This document shows, piece by piece, positions 7,415-13,548 of a stretch of DNA of 43,714 nucleotides. The position numbers were made by a program, and so were the translations under genes. Origin of the DNA: Paludibacteraceae bacterium (lineage in GTDB: Bacteria > Bacteroidota > Bacteroidia > Bacteroidales > Paludibacteraceae); NCBI GenBank assembly GCA_017553575.1, contig JAFZKQ010000048.1:1-43714 (forward strand), read 5' to 3'. Position 1 is the first letter of the stretch, and every line of letters begins with the position of its first letter. The notes under the pieces are model-generated. The model saw only the letters and a program-made list of their open reading frames with translations. It was not told the origin of the DNA and searched no databases.

Positions 7415-8857
7415 ATGTCAGAAGACAATAAAAGCAAAAACAGGGAAGGCCGCCGCAACTTCTTAAAACTGTTGGGTGGAGGTACACTCTTAGCCTCAAC
7501 CTCACTAATTGGGTGTCGTCCCAACAAGGAGGAACACGGCGGAACACATAAGAATGTAGTACCAGCAGGAGGCATGACCTATCGGGTCTCTTCCTCGACA
7601 GGAGACAAGGTGTCCATACTAGGCTATGGTTGCATGCGCCTCCCCACCGTCAAGAACGGCAGCGCACGCGATACGGAAGACGAAATCGACCAAGAGCAGG
7701 TGAATGCCCAAGTGGATTTAGCTTTAGCGCAAGGTATCAATTACTTTGACACGTCACCAGTCTATTGCAAAGGACGTTCGGAGCATGCCATGGGAATTGC
7801 CTTGAAACGTCATCCAAGGAATACGTACTACATTGCCACGAAGCTGTCGAATTTCTCTTCCGCCTATTGGCCAGAAGCAGAGTCGAAAGCGATGTATTAC
7901 AACTCATTGAAAGAGCTCCAAACCGATTATATCGACTATATGTTGCTCCATGCCATCGGCCAATCGGGCACAGCGCAAGATGGGACACAACTCAATGGAA
8001 TGGAGGCCCTCCAAGCACGATATTTTGACAACGGCATTCTGGACTTCCTGATGAAAGAACGAGAAGCGGGACGCATCCGCAACTTAGGATTCTCTTATCA
8101 CGGCGACATAAAGGTATTCGACTACATGCTGTCGATGCACGATAAATACAAGTGGGACTTTGTCCAGATTCAGTTGAACTATGTCGATTGGCATTATGCA
8201 AAAGAGGTCAACCCAAACAACACGAATGCAGAATACCTCTATGCGGAATTGGAGAAACGGAACATCCCAGCCATCATCATGGAACCTCTCTTAGGCGGAC
8301 GGCTGGCAAAGTTGCCCAACTACCTCTCCACACGTTTGAAGCAACGTGATCCGGAGGCAAGTGTCGCCTCGTGGGCCTTCCGCTACGCGGGAACCTTTCC
8401 CAACGTGCTGACAGTACTCAGCGGAATGACCTATATGGAGCATCTGCAAGACAACTTGCGGACCTACTCCCCATTGATTCCATTGACGGAAGAAGAACTC
8501 TCGTTCTTGCACGACGAGACGGCAAGGCTGATGATTGAATATCCGTTGGTCCCTTGCACAAGGTGCCAATACTGCATGCCTTGTGAGTTCGGCATCGACA
8601 TACCTTCCATTTTCTCCCATTACAACAAATGTGTGACTGAGGGATATATCGCGAAAAACACGCAAGACGAAAACTACCGGAAGGCACGACAAGTCTTTTT
8701 GGTAGGATACGACCGTAGCGTACCAAAGTTGCGACAAGCAGACCACTGCATCGGTTGCGGTCAATGTACGTTCGCCTGTCCTCAAGGCATCAAGATTCCA
8801 GAAGAGTTGCACCGAATCGGAGATTATGTTGAAAAACTAAAACGTGAATCATTATGA
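7415..8857 (+). CDS. Tat-exported aldo/keto reductase lipoprotein with 2x[4Fe-4S] domain
   Basis: 480 residues. The N-terminus is a twin-arginine signal, GRRNFLKLLGG (Arg13-Arg14), ending in a lipobox LIGC with Cys34, so export folded and lipid anchoring are predicted. Residues about 55-360 form an aldo/keto reductase barrel with the full catalytic tetrad in place: Asp112, Tyr117, Lys143 and His179 (FDTSPVY, ATKLS, MLLHA). The C-terminus has two cysteine sets, CTRCQYCMPC (381-390) and CIGCGQCTFACP (445-456), as in ferredoxin-containing AKRs. NADPH is absent outside the cytoplasm, so electrons probably arrive through the clusters, plausibly from the upstream membrane ferredoxin (18-bp gap). 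Its stop overlaps the next start (ATGA). Substrate unknown. Confidence 0.88.
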   Translation: MSEDNKSKNREGRRNFLKLLGGGTLLASTSLIGCRPNKEEHGGTHKNVVPAGGMTYRVSSSTGDKVSILGYGCMRLPTVKNGSARDTEDEIDQEQVNAQVDLALAQGINYFDTSPVYCKGRSEHAMGIALKRHPRNTYYIATKLSNFSSAYWPEAESKAMYYNSLKELQTDYIDYMLLHAIGQSGTAQDGTQLNGMEALQARYFDNGILDFLMKEREAGRIRNLGFSYHGDIKVFDYMLSMHDKYKWDFVQIQLNYVDWHYAKEVNPNNTNAEYLYAELEKRNIPAIIMEPLLGGRLAKLPNYLSTRLKQRDPEASVASWAFRYAGTFPNVLTVLSGMTYMEHLQDNLRTYSPLIPLTEEELSFLHDETARLMIEYPLVPCTRCQYCMPCEFGIDIPSIFSHYNKCVTEGYIAKNTQDENYRKARQVFLVGYDRSVPKLRQADHCIGCGQCTFACPQGIKIPEELHRIGDYVEKLKRESL

Positions 8858-9285
8858 GAGTAAGCCAGATGCAGATCGACCTTCTTCACCGAGGAGGCTT
8901 CTCCTTAGTGATGATGAAAGATGAGTTTCTGCGGACCTTCACACGTCGCGGAGTCACAGATCTTTATGGGTTGCTGACAGAAGACCCCAACTATATGGAA
9001 GGAGCCTTGGTAGCAGACAAGGTAGTCGGGAAAGGTGCGGCATCCCTAATGGTACTAGGGAAAGTGATGGAAGTCTACGCAGACCTTATCAGCGAACCAG
9101 CACTAGACATGCTCCGTTCCAATGGCATTCCCGTACACTACCAACAGTTAGTACCGTCCATCGAAAACAGAGAAAGAAACGGGATGTGCCCCGTCGAATC
9201 CTTATGCCTTGGCATCCAAAGTGCAGAGGAGGCATTGCCTCTCATCTCTGATTTCCTAAAAAGGATGGAGAGTTCAAAGAATTAA
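8854..9285 (+). CDS. DUF1893 (TM1506-like) protein
   Basis: 143 residues without signal peptide or membrane segment. The diagnostic stretch is VADKVVGKGAASLMVLG followed by a YADLISEPALDML segment, the core of the DUF1893 family, whose Thermotoga member TM1506 has a cytidine-deaminase-like fold. In this family a lysine and small residues line a pocket; no biochemical role is settled. Two cysteines near the end (NGMCPVESLCLG) could be ligands or may just be structural. The ATGA overlap with the reductase gene indicates translational coupling, which ties this protein to the redox operon. Confidence 0.75.
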   Translation: MRVSQMQIDLLHRGGFSLVMMKDEFLRTFTRRGVTDLYGLLTEDPNYMEGALVADKVVGKGAASLMVLGKVMEVYADLISEPALDMLRSNGIPVHYQQLVPSIENRERNGMCPVESLCLGIQSAEEALPLISDFLKRMESSKN

Positions 9286-9364
9286 CATCTAGGCTTACGG
9301 GAAATTCCAAGGCACACCATTTCAACTAAAGAAACTTCAAGAATCGAAAAAAAAATAGATTATT

Positions 9365-9874
9365 ATGCAAAACACGACAGCATTGGGACTCTATTCATTG
9401 GATTATTCCGATTGGAGAACCTACAAGACGGCTCTTTTTTTGGTCATCGCCAATGTCATCTTCCCTCAGATTTTTCACTATTTCGGCACGGGTGCCGTTT
9501 GGTTGCCCATCTACTTCTTCACGCTGGTAGGATCCTATAAATATGGATGGAAAGTAGGTTTATTGACGGCTATTTTTTCACCCTTGACGAGCCATTTCCT
9601 ATTCGGCATGCCAGCAGGCATCATGTTACCGGTGGTGATGTCCCGTTCTGCAGTTTTGGCCTTGGTTGCCGGAGTGGTATCCGCCCATTTTCAAAAAGCC
9701 ACGTTGCCACTGTTTGCCTTAGTGGTCTTGTGCAGTTTCCTCTTGGGAGGCATTCCCGACTTATTGATTCGTGGAGACTTGACACACGCATGGCAGACGC
9801 AATTGGCAGGATGGCCAGGAATGCTTTTGCAGATTTTTGGAGGATATCTTGTGGTTAATCTAGGAAAAGATTAA
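9365..9874 (+). CDS. Integral membrane protein, probable ECF transporter S component
   Basis: 169 residues, nearly all hydrophobic, with five or six predicted membrane segments. The GSYKYGWKVGLLTAIFSPL and FGMPAGIMLPVV stretches look like the small-residue-rich helices of energy-coupling-factor substrate-binding (S) subunits. The assignment is by general resemblance: ECF S components are very divergent, and no ATPase or T subunit gene is present in this operon, so it would have to share a module encoded elsewhere. It begins 79 bp after the DUF1893 gene on the same strand. Alternatively it could be a membrane partner of the iron-sulfur proteins. Confidence 0.5.
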   Translation: MQNTTALGLYSLDYSDWRTYKTALFLVIANVIFPQIFHYFGTGAVWLPIYFFTLVGSYKYGWKVGLLTAIFSPLTSHFLFGMPAGIMLPVVMSRSAVLALVAGVVSAHFQKATLPLFALVVLCSFLLGGIPDLLIRGDLTHAWQTQLAGWPGMLLQIFGGYLVVNLGKD

Positions 9875-9910
9875 TTTCGGCAATGTGTTTATACAATTAA
9901 CTATATAGTT

Positions 9911-10111
9911 ATGAATATGCTTTTTATTGGAGGCTTAGGGATGCAGGAGATTCTCCTCATTCTCTTAGTCGTTTTGATATTTTTCGGAGGCAAAAAAATC
10001 CCTGAAATGATGCGTGGATTAGGACAAGGAGTCCGCAGTTTCAAGGAAGGGATGGAAGGCTCCTCTGACAAGAAGGCTGAGGAGACGGCCGACAAAGAAA
10101 AAAAGGAATGA
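9911..10111 (+). CDS. tatA: Twin-arginine translocase subunit TatA
   Basis: 66 residues: a short N-terminal membrane helix (GMQEILLILLVVLIFF), the hinge motif FGGKKIPEMMRGLG equivalent to the FGxxKLPE box of TatA/B, an amphipathic helix, and a charged Lys/Glu-rich tail. It forms the protein-conducting part of the Tat system in the inner membrane. A second in-frame ATG at 9917 is an equally possible start. The gene overlaps tatC by four bases (ATGA). No separate TatB gene is visible, so this may be a minimal TatAC system with a bifunctional TatA. Confidence 0.92.
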   Translation: MNMLFIGGLGMQEILLILLVVLIFFGGKKIPEMMRGLGQGVRSFKEGMEGSSDKKAEETADKEKKE

Positions 10112-10875
10112 GCGAAGAAGCCTCGTTTTGGGACCATCTAGATGCCCTTCGTGGCGTTATATTGCGAGTGCTGGCAGGTGTTCTACTTGTGAGCATGGTT
10201 GCTTTTTGTTTCAAGGAAGAACTCTTTTCGACTCTCTTAGCACCGAAGGAACCTGACTTTTGGACCTATCGGATGTTGGCGCGACTATCCGAAATATTCG
10301 CCGTCGAAGCTCCCGAGAGCGAGTTCTCCGTCCGCCTCATCAACACACAGCTATCCCAGCAATTCTTGACCCACGTACAAGTCTCTTTTTACACAGGTTT
10401 TCTCCTCGTCTTTCCTTATCTGCTATTCGAACTCTTCCGTTTTGTCTCCCCTGCCCTCTATCAACGAGAACGCTTCTATCTGAAACGGGTAGTCACAGGA
10501 GGCTATTTAATGTTCCTGTCGGGAGTTGTCCTATGCTATTATGTAGTTTTCCCCTTCACCTTTCGCTTCCTAGCCACTTATCAAGTCAGCGAACAAATTG
10601 AGAATCAAATCGTTTTAGATTCCTACATAGGCACATTCGTCACCCTAAGCCTGATGATGGGACTCCTTTTTGAGTTGCCCTTGGTCTCTTGGCTTTTGGG
10701 CAAATTAGGATTTCTCACCTCCAGCATGCTTGCGCACTACCGGAAACACGCTTGGGTGGCCATCCTCGTAGTGGTTGCTATTTTAACCCCCACTTCCGAC
10801 ATTTTCACGCTTCTTGTCGTCGCATTGCCCGTCTTTCTACTTTACGAGGTAAGCATATGGATTATAAGGAAATAG
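10108..10875 (+). CDS. tatC: Twin-arginine translocase subunit TatC
   Basis: A 255-residue polytopic protein with about six membrane helices. The N-terminal motif SFWDHLDALRGVILR is the TatC signature that reads out the twin-arginine signal peptide (FxxHLxELR). QVSFYTGFLLVFPYLLFELFRFVSPALYQRER matches the first periplasmic loop and its conserved Pro and Arg region, and a VVAILTPTSD segment near the end matches the last helices. The codons overlap with tatA and the gene ends the Tat/iron-sulfur operon. The predicted clients are the reductase lipoprotein, and possibly the C-terminal half of the membrane ferredoxin. Confidence 0.93.
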   Translation: MSEEASFWDHLDALRGVILRVLAGVLLVSMVAFCFKEELFSTLLAPKEPDFWTYRMLARLSEIFAVEAPESEFSVRLINTQLSQQFLTHVQVSFYTGFLLVFPYLLFELFRFVSPALYQRERFYLKRVVTGGYLMFLSGVVLCYYVVFPFTFRFLATYQVSEQIENQIVLDSYIGTFVTLSLMMGLLFELPLVSWLLGKLGFLTSSMLAHYRKHAWVAILVVVAILTPTSDIFTLLVVALPVFLLYEVSIWIIRK

Positions 10876-11159
10876 AACCATTCTACTTTTGTTTTTCAAA
10901 GAAAATCTCATAGGAAAAAAAAGAGACAATTGGGTTGCCGCACAACAAATGGAAGAAAAATATTTCTCCAAATCCAAATGAAAAAGTATACAATGTTGAT
11001 TTTTTTGATATATTTGCATAAAAGAACATCGTAAAAATTTGTAAAATCGGATTTTATGGGGTTCTGTCTATCACATGAAGAGATTAACTTAGTTTTGCAT
11101 ATTAATATGCGAAATTTATCGACAGGAAAAGAATTATCAACAATTTAAAATACAATAAA
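10876..11159 (+). other. AT-rich leader region before the 39-codon gene
   Basis: 284 bp without a supported gene. It holds three TAnnTTTG matches on the plus strand (10884-10891, 11009-11016, 11090-11097), none with a clear TTTG at 19 nt upstream. The last is best placed for the small gene at 11160. I see no terminator for tatC. Confidence 0.5.
11090..11110 (+). promoter_or_regulatory. -7 box with a 14-bp perfect palindrome at the start site
   Basis: TAGTTTTG (11090-11097) fits the -7 consensus. Its last base begins a perfect palindrome, GCATATTAATATGC (11097-11110), which covers the expected transcription start. It could be an operator or a 5' mRNA hairpin. Confidence 0.5.
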
Positions 11160-11279
11160 ATGAGACAATTTTATGAAACACCACAAATTGAGGTGGTAGA
11201 ATTGGAACTAGAAGGCGTTATTGCAGCATCATCATTGAATTTGGATGATAGCCCTTCTTTGCCAACACTTGGTGAATAA
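11160..11279 (+). CDS. 39-residue peptide, Bacteroidales-type small protein
   Basis: ATG at 11160 to TAA at 11277-11279. The product opens MRQFYETPQIEVVELELEG, continues VIAASSLNLDDSP and ends in SLPTLGE. The pattern of an aromatic residue, Glu-x-Pro, a valine/glutamate strand, then small residues and an acidic tail resembles short orphan peptides I have seen repeatedly in Bacteroidales genomes; their function is not known to me. There is no signal peptide or cysteine. The unit is self-contained: a promoter box at 11090 and a strong terminator 20 bp past the stop. That isolation, and the good codons, are why I accept so short a gene. A precursor peptide that is later processed is one possibility, but no maturation enzyme is adjacent. 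Confidence 0.65.
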   Translation: MRQFYETPQIEVVELELEGVIAASSLNLDDSPSLPTLGE

Positions 11280-11298
11280 CGAAGTAAATCCTAGAGGG

Positions 11299-11338
11299 AA
11301 GAGCAAGCCAAATGTCTTGCTCTTTGTTATTTTTTTCC
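11299..11338 (+). terminator. Terminator of the 39-codon gene
   Basis: AAGAGCAAG (11299-11307) pairs with CTTGCTCTT (11316-11324) around an 8-nt loop, followed by TGTTATTTTTTT. The stem is 9 bp without mismatch. Confidence 0.88.
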
Positions 11339-11384
11339 CTGCTTGATTTTTTCTCAGACCCAATCTTGTGGTCGTTATTTTTTG

Positions 11385-11392
11385 TATATTTG
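11385..11392 (+). promoter_or_regulatory. Promoter -7 box of the 656-residue LRR gene
   Basis: TATATTTG lies 32 bp before the ATG at 11425 and just past the preceding terminator. A TTG at 11366-11368 is 16 nt upstream, short of the usual 19. Confidence 0.55.
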
Positions 11393-11424
11393 CTTAACAA
11401 AACGAATTTTAAACGAAAAAAAGT

Positions 11425-13395
11425 ATGGCTAATTGTAAGAAATGGACTTATGTGGCCGGAATGGCCTTTTCTATGCTCATCATGCCTGAAATAACTTGGG
11501 CTGACGCAGCAGGCACATGTGGCGAAAACGTGAAGTGGGCCTTCACATCGTCTAGTAACACTTTGGTTGTCAAAGGAAACGGAAAGATGATTCGCCAAGA
11601 TTCGTTGTCAGCTTTGGGTGCAACGAAGGTTGAAGTGGAAGATGGTGTCCGCGAGATCGGAGATGCTGTCTTTGACAATTTCGACAAGATGGAAACCCTT
11701 AAACTTCCAGCAAGCGTTTGGAGCTTGGAAGGAAACGCTTTATCGAAATGCGCAAACCTGAAGAATGTCACCATCCCTAAGCAGTTGATTTCCGTGGCAA
11801 AGGAGAAAATCCTTTCCAATCCGAACGTAGAAAGACTTGCTGTTGTGGATAACTCGCTCACTTGGGTTTTCTCAGTTAAGAATGGCAACTTGACCATATA
11901 CGGTAAGGGCATGTTGGAGAATTTGATGTACACAAAGAAGGTGAATGGCGTGGAGCAAACCTGCTTCTTCCCTGCCGAGATGGGCATCAAGACCCTTTCC
12001 ATCGAGAATGGTGTTTCCGGCATTGAGGAGCAAGTATTCAACGGATGTACCTCTTTGGAGCAGGCAGAACTTCCTACGGGTATGTTTGAGATTGGCAACT
12101 CAGTTTTTGCTGGATGTAAGAACTTGAAGAAGGTTTCCCTTCCTAAGAACTTGACGACTCTCGGCAACTCTGTATTTGCTGGATGTTCAAGCCTTTTGGC
12201 CATCTCTTTGCCTGAGAGCTTGACCGCTATGGGCGAAGGCGTCTTCTCTAACTGTAGAAGCTTGGCACAAGCCAACATTCCAACAAGCATCACCACGTTG
12301 CCAAAGCGCACATTCATGGGCTGCGCAACGCTTCCAAGCATTGCAATTCCTGACAACATTACGCTTATCGAGCCATACGCATTCTCCATGTGTTCTTCCA
12401 TGAAAGAGTTCACGGTTGATCCAAAGAATGAGGTTTATGCTGCAAAGAACGGCGTCCTCTTCTACAAGGACATGAAGACGCTCGTCAAATATCCAGAGGG
12501 AAAGACAGACGCTGCTTATGTGATTCCTGCAACAGTGAAAGACATGGACGCTTCGGCCTTCATTGGTGCGAAATTCAAGACTGTTACGATTCCAGCTGTC
12601 ATGGAGGTCGTTCCTGCAGGAACTTTCCGTTCATGCTCTAATTTGGAGTCTATCTTGGTCGGCGGAGGCAAGTTCTACTCCTCAGTTGAAGGTGTCTTGA
12701 TGAGCAAAGACAAGAAGGAGTTGGTTCAATATCCAATGAACAAGAAGAACTCTTCTTACGCCATCCCTAAGACAGTTCAAACGATAGGAGCCTTCGCATT
12801 CAGCGATTGCAACAATCTCGGCATTGTAAAAATACCTGCATCAGTGACAAGTATTGAGGAGCGTGCATTCAACAAGTGTGAACACTTGACTGAGATCCAA
12901 GTGGATGCAGCCAACTCAAACTTCACTTCTGTCAATAACGTATTGATGAGCAAGGACTACTCTCGTTTGGTGCTCTACTCTCCACGTAAGACGGAGTCTA
13001 GCTATGCAATTCCTTCAGGCGTTGTTATTGTAGACGCATACTCTTTCTACAAGTGCGACAACTTGAAGTCACTCTCCATCCCTGCTACCGCTACGGATGT
13101 CAGTGGACGTGCTTTGGTTCGTTTGAACTTGAGTTCTTTGGAGATGACAGGCAAGGGTAAGATCACCATCAAGAGCAACGATGCCTCTAAGGGTAACGTC
13201 TCTTTGACTTGCTTGCCAGAGGCCTTCGACGACTTCTTGACGGAGAAGAAGAATGCACAATCTTTCTTGGATTTGTTCCTCATGGCAGAGCCTAACCAAG
13301 GCTACTCGTTCGAGAAGTGGAGCAACGGTAGCGAAAGCCCAAGATTGAAGCAAACCTTGAAAGGCAACATCGATGTCGTTGCTAATTTCAAATAA
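11425..13395 (+). CDS. BspA-type leucine-rich repeat surface protein
   Basis: A 656-residue secreted protein with an N-terminal signal peptide (hydrophobic GMAFSMLIMPEITWA, cleavage probably after ADA). Residues about 25-60 hold the opening module CGENVKWAF...LVVKGNGKM. Residues about 70-560 are LRR_5 repeats of the Treponema/BspA kind, with the recurring pattern FxGCxxLxxxxxPxxxxxIGxxxFxxC. The last 80 residues (ending GYSFEKWSNGSES and VVANFK) look like an InlB B-repeat or bacterial Ig-like domain. There is no lipobox and I do not see a type IX sorting domain. Such proteins bind host or matrix proteins in oral and gut Bacteroidota. Codon use is strongly biased to AAG, GAG, TTG and CGT, which suggests high expression. 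It stands alone between two terminators. Confidence 0.88.
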   Translation: MANCKKWTYVAGMAFSMLIMPEITWADAAGTCGENVKWAFTSSSNTLVVKGNGKMIRQDSLSALGATKVEVEDGVREIGDAVFDNFDKMETLKLPASVWSLEGNALSKCANLKNVTIPKQLISVAKEKILSNPNVERLAVVDNSLTWVFSVKNGNLTIYGKGMLENLMYTKKVNGVEQTCFFPAEMGIKTLSIENGVSGIEEQVFNGCTSLEQAELPTGMFEIGNSVFAGCKNLKKVSLPKNLTTLGNSVFAGCSSLLAISLPESLTAMGEGVFSNCRSLAQANIPTSITTLPKRTFMGCATLPSIAIPDNITLIEPYAFSMCSSMKEFTVDPKNEVYAAKNGVLFYKDMKTLVKYPEGKTDAAYVIPATVKDMDASAFIGAKFKTVTIPAVMEVVPAGTFRSCSNLESILVGGGKFYSSVEGVLMSKDKKELVQYPMNKKNSSYAIPKTVQTIGAFAFSDCNNLGIVKIPASVTSIEERAFNKCEHLTEIQVDAANSNFTSVNNVLMSKDYSRLVLYSPRKTESSYAIPSGVVIVDAYSFYKCDNLKSLSIPATATDVSGRALVRLNLSSLEMTGKGKITIKSNDASKGNVSLTCLPEAFDDFLTEKKNAQSFLDLFLMAEPNQGYSFEKWSNGSESPRLKQTLKGNIDVVANFK

Positions 13396-13410
13396 GCATA
13401 AATGACCACA

Positions 13411-13448
13411 GATAGAGGGTGAACAACACAGGGAGCCCTCTATCTTTT
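13411..13448 (+). terminator. Terminator of the LRR gene
   Basis: GATAGAGGG (13411-13419) pairs with CCCTCTATC (13436-13444) around a 16-nt loop, followed by TTTT, 16 bp past the stop codon. Confidence 0.85.
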
Positions 13449-13476
13449 CATCTTTTTCTTTTAATAATAGGGTACT

Positions 13477-13503
13477 AAGAGTTTTTCGAAACTCTTGTTT
13501 TTT
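13477..13503 (+). terminator. Second hairpin with T-run, terminator or attenuator
   Basis: AAGAGTTT (13477-13484) pairs with AAACTCTT (13489-13496) around a TTCG loop and is followed by G and six T. It lies 46 bp before the patatin start. It may back up the first terminator or act as an attenuator for the downstream gene. The TTG at 13495 that would open the longer patatin reading frame is inside its 3' arm. Confidence 0.7.
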
Positions 13504-13548
13504 ATTCTGTCCAAACAATGGTTTCAGGACATTCCAAATAAGTTTTCC

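Noticed and set aside
10884-10891. TACTTTTG just after tatC as a promoter
   Set aside because: It matches the -7 consensus but has no -33 box and lies 270 bp before the next gene; two later boxes are better placed.
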